NCBI GenBank assembly: GCA_038134285.1
Contig: JAYPUW010000004.1
Coordinates: forward strand, 1-64,000
Length of the DNA stretch: 64,000 nt
Direction: 5' to 3'
From: UBA3478 sp038134285
GTDB taxonomy: Bacteria > Bacteroidota > Bacteroidia > Flavobacteriales > Flavobacteriaceae
Shown: one piece after another, positions 45,014-52,107 of the stretch
Layout of the letters: every line of letters starts with the position of its first letter
Position numbering within the stretch: position 1 is the first letter of the stretch
The notes under the pieces: generated by a model
Database searches by the model: none
What the model was told of the DNA's origin: nothing
The model's input: only the letters and a program-made list of their open reading frames with translations
Position numbers and translations under genes: made by a program

Positions 45014-45457
45014 TTATTTGAAATATTTACGAGGTATAATGAGCATACCGAAATTTTCCCCTTCTTCTTTTCCTAAATGCTTGTGATGGATTTTATGAGC
45101 TCGTCTTACTCCTCGAGCATAGGCGTTATTAATGGTTCTTAGCCATTTGAAGCGTTGATGAATAAAAATATCATGGACTACAAAATAGGCGATGCCGTAG
45201 GCTAAAATTCCAAAGCCTATAGGGAATCCTAACCAGAATACTTTGTCTGCAGTCATTAAAAAACTCATGCTCAGCACAGCAAAAAATAAGAAAAAGGCAT
45301 CATTTCGTTCGAACCAAGAGTCGTGATCCTTTTGATGATGGTCTTTATGAAGCACCCATAAAATGCCGTGCATGATATATTTATGGATGAACCATGCCAT
45401 AAATTCCATGACCAAGAATGTCAGTACAAAAACCGCGATCCAAAGAAGTGTGGTCAT
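45014..45457 (-). CDS. crtZ: Beta-carotene hydroxylase
   Basis: About 147 residues from the ATG of MTTLLWIAVFVLTFLVMEFM; an upstream in-frame ATG would overlap crtB and is less likely. The histidine clusters of fatty-acid-hydroxylase-type enzymes are visible: HKYIMHG, HKDHHQKDH, HDIFIH and HKIHHKH. It 3-hydroxylates the beta-ionone ring. It lies 4 bases after crtB and 7 before crtD. Confidence 0.92.
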   Translation of the reverse strand: MTTLLWIAVFVLTFLVMEFMAWFIHKYIMHGILWVLHKDHHQKDHDSWFERNDAFFLFFAVLSMSFLMTADKVFWLGFPIGFGILAYGIAYFVVHDIFIHQRFKWLRTINNAYARGVRRAHKIHHKHLGKEEGENFGMLIIPRKYFK

Positions 45458-45461
45458 GGTA

Positions 45462-46301
45462 TTAGATACGTTGTAATTTAAATTCAAGATACGATTGTGC
45501 GAGTAATCCGGCTTTTTCGTAATTCGGAACTCGGATGCGTTTATTCTTTATTTCTAAAGGAGGGGTGGCTTTTAAGCGATCTAATAGTTTCTTGTAATAA
45601 CGATAGGCGGTATATACCCCAAAACGAGATCCGACGGGAAGTTCTTTAATCCCTTTGAATCCTTCTTCAAAGTCGTTTTCTATCTCACGAATGATAGCGT
45701 CTTTAGATGATTCATCCAGTGCTTCTAAATTCGCGTCTGGAAAGTAAGTGCGCCCTAGAGCCTCATAATCTGATTTTAGGTCTCTTAAAAAGTTCACCTT
45801 TTGAAAGGCAGATCCTAAGGACATTGCGGGTGATTTGAGAGTGTTGTAAGCGCCTTCGTCTCCATCTAAAAAAACCTTTAGACACATGAGACCCACTACA
45901 TCAGCTGATCCGTAGATGTACGCCTTGTATTCTTCCTCAGAAAGATATTCTGTTTTATGTAGGTCTAACTTCATACTTTTCATAAATGAGTCTACCAATT
46001 CTTTTGGAATCCCGAATCGATGATAGGTCATTTGAAAGGCATTCAGTATAGGGTTTAGACTTATTTTGTGTGTTAAACTTGCTTCTAAATCTTCTGAAAA
46101 TCGCTCGAATAATATCTCTTTGGGGAAGTCGTGAAAACTATCTACGATCTCATCTGCAAAGCGTACAAATCCATAGATATTGTAGATATGTGAACGAATT
46201 TCCTTTGAAAGCATGCGCGTAGCTAGAGAAAAGGAGGTGCTGTATCGTTTGGTAACAAGCTCACTGCACTGTTGGCTTACTTGATCGTATATTGCTTTCA
46301 T
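45462..46301 (-). CDS. crtB: Phytoene synthase
   Basis: 279 residues of the squalene/phytoene synthase family. Aspartate-rich motifs are seen as FADEIVDSF (about residue 50) and NFLRDLKSDY (about residue 175), with YGSADVVGLMCL between them. It condenses two geranylgeranyl diphosphates to phytoene. The start overlaps the crtI stop by 4 bases. No geranylgeranyl diphosphate synthase is present in this window. Confidence 0.95.
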   Translation of the reverse strand: MKAIYDQVSQQCSELVTKRYSTSFSLATRMLSKEIRSHIYNIYGFVRFADEIVDSFHDFPKEILFERFSEDLEASLTHKISLNPILNAFQMTYHRFGIPKELVDSFMKSMKLDLHKTEYLSEEEYKAYIYGSADVVGLMCLKVFLDGDEGAYNTLKSPAMSLGSAFQKVNFLRDLKSDYEALGRTYFPDANLEALDESSKDAIIREIENDFEEGFKGIKELPVGSRFGVYTAYRYYKKLLDRLKATPPLEIKNKRIRVPNYEKAGLLAQSYLEFKLQRI

Positions 46302-47764
46302 GACTCTTGCTCTTGAATGAGTTGTGCAACGAGCTTTCCTGAAATCAGAGCGGGCGGTACTCCAGGTCCAGGAACGGTCAATTGCCCAGTGAAAAATAAG
46401 TTATTTACTTTTTTTGATTGCAATTTAGGACGAAGAAATGCGGTCTGCCTTAGGGTGTTAGCTAATCCGTAGGCATTCCCTTTAAAAGAATTGTAAGCTT
46501 CTACAAAGTCATTTACACAAAAGCTTTCAGCAAACTCGATGTGTCCGCTTAATTCTTGACCCGAAAAGTGTTCGAGACGTTCTATCAACATAGAAAAAAA
46601 TTTATCCCTTACTTCTTGGGTGTCTTCGATGCCTGGTGCAATTGGGATTAAGAAAAATCCAGCCTCTTTGCCTTCGGGGGCCATGCTGGCATCTGAAACG
46701 GATGGAAAGTTAGCGTAGAACAGAGGGTCTGACGGCCATTCGGGCTGGTCATATATGACTCTTGCGTGCTCTTTGAAATCAGTATCGAAGAACAGGTTAT
46801 GATGCAATAATTTACTATCGATCTTAGTATTGAACCCTACATAGAACAGCAATGTAGAAGGTGCAAAAGTTCTTTTGTTCCAATATGCTTCTGAGTATTG
46901 TCGATAGCGCTCTGGAAGCAGGGTTTCGCTATGATGATAGTCTGCGCCGCTTAAGATATAGTCTGCTACTATTTGTTCTCCATTGCTCAGGGTTATTCCC
47001 GTTGCTCTACCTTTAGAATCGATGTTGATGTTTAGTACAGCGTTCGAAGTATGTATCTGGACCCCAAGACCTTCTGCAACTTTTTGCATCCCCTTTACGA
47101 TCTCGTACATTCCTCCCTTCGGATGCCATGTTCCAAGGCCGTAATCTGCATGGTTCATGAAAATATAGAATGAGGGAGTGTTCTCAGGTTTTGCACCTAA
47201 AAAAAGTACAGGAAATTCAAGCGCGGAACGCAATTCAGGTGTTTTAAAGGACTTTTTTACTTCATCGCTTACTGACTTTAAGAATTGACCTACGCGCACT
47301 GCGGTTTCTGGAGTAACTAATTCAAGAGGAGACTTTCCGGGCCTTAAAACGATCTTCTTAATTGCAATGGTGTAATTAGTCGCTGCTTTTTTGAGAAAAG
47401 CTTTTAGCTTATTGCCGCTACCCGATTCAATTTGTTCGAAAGCCTCAGCAATTCCTTCAACGGATGCCGCTATAGGAAGCGTGCGGTCTTTGAATACGAT
47501 TTGATAGCCTGGATCTAGGCGTTCAAGTTCGTAGAAATCCGAAGATGAATATCCAAAATCGTTAAAATATTCTTCAAATATATCGGGCATCCAGTACCAT
47601 GACGGTCCCATATCGAAAGTAAAGCCGTTTTTCACCAATTGTCTGCAGCGCCCTCCGATCGTTACATTCTTTTCGTAAATACTAACCTCGTAACCAGCTT
47701 TCGCTAGATGTGATGCAGCAGATAAGGAAGAAAATCCAGACCCGATTACAGCAACTTTTTTCAT
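46298..47764 (-). CDS. crtI: Phytoene desaturase
   Basis: 488 residues. The FAD motif VAVIGSGFSSLSAASHLAKA is at the N terminus, then GGRCRQLVKNGFTFDMGPSW and the C-terminal LFFTGQLTVPGPGVPPALIS. It carries out the successive desaturations of phytoene toward lycopene. It is the second gene of the operon after the CarH-like regulator, overlapping it by 4 bases. Confidence 0.95.
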   Translation of the reverse strand: MKKVAVIGSGFSSLSAASHLAKAGYEVSIYEKNVTIGGRCRQLVKNGFTFDMGPSWYWMPDIFEEYFNDFGYSSSDFYELERLDPGYQIVFKDRTLPIAASVEGIAEAFEQIESGSGNKLKAFLKKAATNYTIAIKKIVLRPGKSPLELVTPETAVRVGQFLKSVSDEVKKSFKTPELRSALEFPVLFLGAKPENTPSFYIFMNHADYGLGTWHPKGGMYEIVKGMQKVAEGLGVQIHTSNAVLNINIDSKGRATGITLSNGEQIVADYILSGADYHHSETLLPERYRQYSEAYWNKRTFAPSTLLFYVGFNTKIDSKLLHHNLFFDTDFKEHARVIYDQPEWPSDPLFYANFPSVSDASMAPEGKEAGFFLIPIAPGIEDTQEVRDKFFSMLIERLEHFSGQELSGHIEFAESFCVNDFVEAYNSFKGNAYGLANTLRQTAFLRPKLQSKKVNNLFFTGQLTVPGPGVPPALISGKLVAQLIQEQES

Positions 47765-48663
47765 GATTCTAAAATCGATGAAAAATGTGCGATAGACTCA
47801 TAGGTTTTGACGTAGTTGAAAGCGGGTTTGGTTTGCATGCGTTGGGTTTGATAGCCTAAAATAGAGAGTTTACACCCTGGGCGATATACTGTGGTATCGA
47901 AGGCCTTTAAGTACTTTTCTATTTCATCGTTTTGTGGACTTATGGTGAAATAAGATACAAAGTGGATATTCTTGTAATACCCTAGGAGCTCTTTTAAGCT
48001 ATCAAGGGTATTAGCTTGACCTAGATAAATCGATCGGTATCCCTTAGAGACGATTTCATAATTGATAAATAGAAGCCCTACTTCATGTATCTCGCCTTCA
48101 GGAAGGTACAGCACGAAGACCTCATCTTCTTGCGTTGGAGGTAATTTTTGAAAACGCTCTGTGTGGATATAAATCTTTTGTTTGATTAAGCTCGTTATGA
48201 AGTGCTCATGGGCCGGGCTTATGGCTTTCGCCTGCCATAAGAGTCCGAGTTCATTCATCAGTGGTACCAAAACATCGTTAAACATCTCTTTAAAACTGCG
48301 TTCGGCGACAAGGCTATTGTAGGTATTGTAAAATTGGGGCGTATCGAAATTGACCATCGCGAGTTTAAATGCATTTACCGCGTGATGCTTTTCACTGTTC
48401 TTGGCAATAATCTCGTTTACAATGACCGGGATCTGACCGTCTTGAAGCTTTGCAATCTTAGAGATCTTGTATCCGTTATGGTAAAGAAGCGTTATGTTTA
48501 AGAGTTTTTGAAGACTATTGAGACTGTAGGTGCGGATGTTTGTCTCTGTTCTTTCAGGGCTTAGTAGATGATATCTTTTCTCCCATATCCTTATGGTGTG
48601 GGCCCTGATACCCGAAAGATTTTCTAAATCTCGTATACTGAAATACTTCTTGATACTGTTCAT
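47761..48663 (-). CDS. MerR-family regulator with B12-binding domain, CarH/LitR-like
   Basis: 300 residues. Residues 7-75 are a MerR-type DNA-binding domain (YFSIRDLENLSGIRAHTIRI, then WEKRY). Residues 90-180 form the helical cap and 181-300 the Rossmann-like cobalamin domain. The sequence keeps W143-x9-E153-H154 and E191-x-H193-x-x-G196, the motifs that hold adenosylcobalamin in CarH-type photoreceptors; His193 would be the lower axial ligand. Residue 144 is Gln, where Thermus CarH has the His that ligates cobalt after illumination. It heads the crt operon, so light- or B12-dependent control of carotenoid synthesis is likely, by inference. Confidence 0.87.
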   Translation of the reverse strand: MNSIKKYFSIRDLENLSGIRAHTIRIWEKRYHLLSPERTETNIRTYSLNSLQKLLNITLLYHNGYKISKIAKLQDGQIPVIVNEIIAKNSEKHHAVNAFKLAMVNFDTPQFYNTYNSLVAERSFKEMFNDVLVPLMNELGLLWQAKAISPAHEHFITSLIKQKIYIHTERFQKLPPTQEDEVFVLYLPEGEIHEVGLLFINYEIVSKGYRSIYLGQANTLDSLKELLGYYKNIHFVSYFTISPQNDEIEKYLKAFDTTVYRPGCKLSILGYQTQRMQTKPAFNYVKTYESIAHFSSILES

Positions 48664-48678
48664 TCTTCATTGAAAAAT

Positions 48679-48708
48679 CTTAAACAAAAGTAGCTAAAAA
48701 TAGTTAAG
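48679..48708 (-). promoter_or_regulatory. crt operon promoter with candidate MerR operator
   Basis: On the minus strand TACTTTTG (48685-48692) matches TAnnTTTG and lies 22 bases before the regulator start. It is bracketed by CTTAA (48679-48683) and TTAAG (48704-48708), an inverted repeat with a 20-base spacer, similar to the layout of MerR-type operators. TAGCTA/TAGTTA also repeat directly. There is no ideal TTG. Confidence 0.4.
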
Positions 48709-48803
48709 GTTTCCTTGGGTTAATGTATTTGTTTAAAAGATGCTTGAAAACTAATTACCTGGGGTCACCTTCGGTAGCTCAAGTCTTGGCGAGTTCTGTT
48801 CAA

Positions 48804-48836
48804 ACAAAAAAGCACCGCCTAACAGCAGTGCAGTCT
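48804..48836 (-). terminator. Terminator after the tRNA-Leu
   Basis: GCACTGC and GCGGTGC pair around TGTTAG (48812-48831) followed by a T run on the minus strand. It ends the tRNA-Lys/tRNA-Leu transcript; an A/T run on the other side may let it act both ways. Confidence 0.75.
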
Positions 48837-48851
48837 TTTTTGCTCCTTAAG

Positions 48852-48935
48852 TGCTCACGACTGGAGTCGAACCAGCACGTCCATTCGGACACCACCCCCT
48901 CAAGATGGCGTGTCTACCAATTCCACCACGTGAGC
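48852..48935 (-). tRNA. tRNA-Leu(GAG)
   Basis: 84 bases with a long variable arm, as expected for leucine. Acceptor strands GCTCACG and CGTGAGC pair fully, the loop TTGAGGG gives anticodon GAG (reads CTC/CTT), and the discriminator is A. It follows tRNA-Lys on the same strand. Confidence 0.93.
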
Positions 48936-48975
48936 TGAGACAAAAAAGAGTTAAGACAAATAACTTAACTCTTTG

Positions 48976-49048
48976 TGACCTGGCTGGGACTCGAACCCAG
49001 GACCCATACATTAAAAGTGTATTGCTCTACCAGCTGAGCTACCAAGTC
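48976..49048 (-). tRNA. tRNA-Lys(TTT)
   Basis: 73 bases. Stem ATACA/TGTAT holds loop CTTTTAA with anticodon TTT. Acceptor strands GACTTGG and CCAGGTC pair with one G-T, and the T arm is CTGGGTTCGAGTCCCAG. The discriminator is A. Confidence 0.96.
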
Positions 49049-49060
49049 GGTTAGAGGCTG

Positions 49061-49090
49061 CAAATATAAGGGCTATATTTGATAATCCAA
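49061..49090 (-). promoter_or_regulatory. Promoter of the tRNA-Lys/tRNA-Leu unit
   Basis: On the minus strand a TTG is followed after 19 bases by TATATTTG (49061-49068), a near-perfect phylum promoter that would start RNA a few bases before tRNA-Lys. Confidence 0.75.
49074..49081 (+). promoter_or_regulatory. -7 element of aroK
   Basis: TATATTTG 20 bases before the aroK ATG. It overlaps the spacer of the opposing tRNA promoter, so the two may interfere. No TTG at ideal spacing was found. Confidence 0.5.
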
Positions 49091-49101
49091 CATTCAATTA
49101 A

Positions 49102-49617
49102 ATGAAAATAGTCCTCTTGGGGTATATGGGTTCCGGAAAGTCTACAATAGCTAAGGCATTGGCATTAGAAATAGGGGTTAACGCAAAGGATCTTGATAAG
49201 CAGATTGAGGCGCATGTTGGGCTAAGCGTTCGTGAGATTTTTGAACAAAAAGGGGAATTATTTTTTAGAAAAGCAGAACGTCAAGTGCTTGAATATGAGA
49301 TTGATACTGAAAAAGATGATATTCTTGCACTAGGAGGGGGTACTCCTTGTTATGGAAACAACATGGACTTGATTTCATCTAAAGAGAATGTAAGTTCTAT
49401 TTATCTTAAAGCTTCTATCTCTTCCTTAACCCAAAGGGTACTTTCTGACACTTCTGAACGGCCATTATTCGAAGGAATCAAAGCTGAAGACATTCCAGAA
49501 TTTATTGGTAAGCATTTGTTTGAGCGTATGCCCTATTACGAGCGTGCAGATCTCATCGTTAATGTTGACCAGAAATCTGTAGATGAGGTGGTTGGTGAAA
49601 TTCGAAACCTACTCTAA
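49102..49617 (+). CDS. aroK: Shikimate kinase
   Basis: 171 residues. Walker A GYMGSGKSTIAKAL (residues 7-20), the shikimate-binding D in DLDKQIEAH and the RKAERQ region, LGGGTPC and the lid ERPLFEG are visible. It phosphorylates shikimate in aromatic amino acid synthesis. It is convergent with and overlaps the next gene by 9 bases. Confidence 0.96.
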   Translation: MKIVLLGYMGSGKSTIAKALALEIGVNAKDLDKQIEAHVGLSVREIFEQKGELFFRKAERQVLEYEIDTEKDDILALGGGTPCYGNNMDLISSKENVSSIYLKASISSLTQRVLSDTSERPLFEGIKAEDIPEFIGKHLFERMPYYERADLIVNVDQKSVDEVVGEIRNLL

Positions 49618-50103
49618 ATGAGCGCTGTATTTATTCTTTTCTAATAAAACCTCTACATGGGTTTGTATAGAGGTAGAAAGAGAAATCCCTTTAAAATCTG
49701 CTTTTACTGGATAGCGTTTATGGTTACGGTTAACTAGAACAGCCGTCTTCAACTTGCGCACACCTTGCTCTAAAAATGGCACACACCCGAACATCAGTGT
49801 AGCACCTGAATTCAAAACGTCATCAACGAGTACTACAGATTTACCTGAAAGGTCTGCAGTACTGTCTAAGGTGACCTCGCTCGATTTAGGAGCTCTCTTG
49901 TTGAGACTTACCTTTATCACCTCTATGGATAATGGGCTTATGGTCTGAAGCTCATTTGCTATTTTTTGGGCAAAGAGGTAACCGCTACCTTCGATTCCTG
50001 CAATCGTCAATTCTTTCTCTGAAATGTTTGATTCGAGAATTTGATATGCAATACGTCGTAAAATGTGAACGATTTGCTCGTGGGTTAAAATGGTATCTTT
50101 CAT
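49609..50103 (-). CDS. Phosphoribosyltransferase (PyrR-like)
   Basis: 164 residues with the PRPP-binding motif SVVLVDDVLNSGATLMFG (about residues 90-107) and the N-terminal ELTIAGIEGSGYLFAQKI segment. Similar proteins are annotated as PyrR or as a general phosphoribosyltransferase; no uracil-specific features could be confirmed. Its start overlaps the hslR stop by 4 bases. Confidence 0.85.
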   Translation of the reverse strand: MKDTILTHEQIVHILRRIAYQILESNISEKELTIAGIEGSGYLFAQKIANELQTISPLSIEVIKVSLNKRAPKSSEVTLDSTADLSGKSVVLVDDVLNSGATLMFGCVPFLEQGVRKLKTAVLVNRNHKRYPVKADFKGISLSTSIQTHVEVLLEKNKYSAHLE

Positions 50104-50471
50104 TCACTTTCTTTTTTAAAAGATTCTATAGAACGCCGTTCTTTTTTGGTAGGTCGACCTAATCCTTTCTTTCTATAATGTTTCTGAGCGGTCTCAACTG
50201 TATTTTTATGCAACAGTGCTTCGGCAGGAGTATTGTCTTTTCGGTACTGGTCTACCAGTTTTGCTGATACCCGAGAATCCGGCAAATCCAAGACTTCTAA
50301 TTGGTAGTCTACTTGATTAAAACGAATGATAATGTGGTCTCCTACAAACACCTCTTTAGAAGGCTTTACAGTCTGCTTGTTCACCTTAGCTCTTTCTTTT
50401 TTAACAGCCTCAGAAGCCATAGTTCGGGTTTTAAAATACCGAAGAGCCCAAAGAAATTTGTCGATTCGCAT
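50100..50471 (-). CDS. hslR: S4-domain RNA-binding heat-shock protein (Hsp15-like)
   Basis: 123 residues from the ATG of MRIDKFLWALRYFKTRTMAS. The N-terminal S4 fold (RIDKFLWALRYFKTR, AVKKERAKVNKQ, VGDHIIIRF) is followed by a basic tail with GLGRPTKKERRSI. Hsp15 rescues stalled 50S-peptidyl-tRNA complexes. A TATTTTTG element lies upstream on the minus strand. Confidence 0.9.
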   Translation of the reverse strand: MRIDKFLWALRYFKTRTMASEAVKKERAKVNKQTVKPSKEVFVGDHIIIRFNQVDYQLEVLDLPDSRVSAKLVDQYRKDNTPAEALLHKNTVETAQKHYRKKGLGRPTKKERRSIESFKKESE

Positions 50472-50483
50472 GCTGTTAAAATT

Positions 50484-50522
50484 GATACAATAACCTAAAC
50501 AAAAATAGGGGAAAATTGTATC
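50484..50522. promoter_or_regulatory. Inverted repeat between divergent genes
   Basis: GATACAAT (50484-50491) and ATTGTATC (50515-50522) form a perfect 8-base inverted repeat with a 23-base spacer. It sits between the hslR start and the FKBP lipoprotein start and surrounds a TATTTTTG promoter element on the minus strand. It could be an operator; the factor is unknown. Confidence 0.4.
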
Positions 50523-50554
50523 TTGTGCCGCGTTGCACACCTCCAAATGACTTT

Positions 50555-51505
50555 ATGAAAACCGGATTTACGCTTCTAATAGCAGCCCTTTTAATCGTTT
50601 CATGTAGTAACAACAAAAACGATGACGATTTCACCTCAGTTCCCGTTGAGGCTTTAGCAACAATCAATGAGCAGAATGAGGCAGAAATCATAGCGTTCTT
50701 GCAGTCGCATTTCTACGACAATCAAAGTGCAATATTGCCTATTGATGAGGCTCCAGAAAAGACACCAAGTCTTTGGGACGACCCTCGCTTGGGTGTAAAG
50801 CAAGTTTATGTCCGACCTTCTGAGTTCAATCTAGATACTACCGGTTATACCGCCTCTGAGATTGAAAGCGGTATTGCTCACAATTTATACTACCTGATGG
50901 TTCAAGAGGGGGCAGGGAATACGGTTACCACTGCTGATTCTGTTTATGTGCAATATTCAGGTAGAACGCTAGATTTGGCGCTTTTTGATCAAGTGAGACA
51001 GGGAGGGTTGTGGTTTGATCTTTCTCGAATTCAGGCTCCTCAACAAGGATTTCGTGGTTTCGCTGAAGGCGCAGCACTGTTAAAAACAGCAACGCAAATT
51101 GCTGAAAATGCTGATGGAACTTTTTCCACTTCGGATGCGGGTAGGGGATTTTTCTTCTTTGGTTCGGGATTAGGGGCGTATCAAAATGCGCAGGCCACTA
51201 TTCCGGCTTATGGAGCAATGTTTTTTGAAATAAAAGTACTTTCACGAAAAATAACAGATCACGACGGTGATGGAATCCCATCATACCTTGAAGATCTCAA
51301 CAAGAATGGATTTCTTTTTGACGACAATACCGATGCAGCTTACGAAAAAGCAAACAATTTAGCCGTCTTGCCGAATTATTTTGATAATGACGATGATGGA
51401 GATGGAACACCTACGGCCTGTGAAATCTCACTGGGTTTAGATCCGCTCAACGCTGATGCATGTTACGATGCAGATCAAGACGGTGATTGCGATCGCTGCG
51501 AATAG
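50555..51505 (+). CDS. FKBP-type peptidyl-prolyl isomerase lipoprotein with calcium-binding-like tail
   Basis: 316 residues from the ATG of MKTGFTLLIAALLIVSCSNN, whose lipobox places the lipid on Cys17. The middle (about residues 105-240) is an FKBP-like domain (VQYSGRTLDLALFDQ and GRGFFFFGSGLGAYQN). The C-terminal part has D-x-D-x-D-G repeats (DHDGDGIPSYLEDLN, DNDDDGDGTPTACE, DADQDGDCDRC) of the thrombospondin type 3 kind that bind calcium. It may fold surface or envelope proteins. Confidence 0.85.
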   Translation: MKTGFTLLIAALLIVSCSNNKNDDDFTSVPVEALATINEQNEAEIIAFLQSHFYDNQSAILPIDEAPEKTPSLWDDPRLGVKQVYVRPSEFNLDTTGYTASEIESGIAHNLYYLMVQEGAGNTVTTADSVYVQYSGRTLDLALFDQVRQGGLWFDLSRIQAPQQGFRGFAEGAALLKTATQIAENADGTFSTSDAGRGFFFFGSGLGAYQNAQATIPAYGAMFFEIKVLSRKITDHDGDGIPSYLEDLNKNGFLFDDNTDAAYEKANNLAVLPNYFDNDDDGDGTPTACEISLGLDPLNADACYDADQDGDCDRCE

Positions 51506-51512
51506 GCGGTGC

Positions 51513-52103
51513 TTATTTCAGTTCTATAAGAAGGGTTAAAATCAATTGATTTTGTCGCGTATCGATTCGTGCTTCTTTGTACACCTTTTGGGTTAAAAAA
51601 CGCATTTCTTTTTCGGTTAAACCTCTTTCGTAACGCAAATCTATATTGATCTTATTTAACGAAATGCCTAAACCAATATTTGCGCCAACGGTAATATCTT
51701 TCAGAGAAGACGCGGTATGTACCCCTTCAAATTCGCTAGACAGTACATATTGAAGGTTCGGACCAGCAAAAATATAGGTTGGTCCAATAAACCCTGATCC
51801 AAGATTCAACGGTAGATCAATTTTAGACATGATGAGATCGTCTCCATTGTACGAAGAGGAGGTCGAGGTGTACACCAATTCAGGTCTTAAGAAAAAACCC
51901 AGTAAGTCGATTTTTTTAAAAAGCCCAATGTGGTATCCTGCATTTGATTTAGGATTTTTATAGACTTCACTTATTTCGCTTAAAAACGCTCCGTTTGAAT
52001 TGTAATTTAATCCTCCTCTCAATCCCCAACTCGATTGTGCATGTATACTGTTCAACCCAAGGATTACTGCGAGGATGCTAAGAGATAGTTTAACTGTTTT
52101 CAT
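51513..52103 (-). CDS. Outer-membrane beta-barrel protein (PorT-like)
   Basis: 196 residues. A signal peptide (MKTVKLSLSILAVILGLNSI to HAQ) is followed by WGLRGGLNYNSNGAF and alternating strands ending in QLILTLLIELK, the usual layout of the Bacteroidota porin/PorT-like family. The precise function is unknown. It lies 4 bases after the transketolase subunit gene and runs the same way. Confidence 0.85.
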   Translation of the reverse strand: MKTVKLSLSILAVILGLNSIHAQSSWGLRGGLNYNSNGAFLSEISEVYKNPKSNAGYHIGLFKKIDLLGFFLRPELVYTSTSSSYNGDDLIMSKIDLPLNLGSGFIGPTYIFAGPNLQYVLSSEFEGVHTASSLKDITVGANIGLGISLNKINIDLRYERGLTEKEMRFLTQKVYKEARIDTRQNQLILTLLIELK

Positions 52104-52107
52104 AGTG

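Noticed and set aside
48723..49054. Two plus-strand open frames of 71 and 67 codons
   Set aside because: They lie across the minus-strand tRNA-Leu and tRNA-Lys genes; sequences such as AGTRTQDPYIKSVLLYQLSYQ are the familiar false translation of tRNAs.
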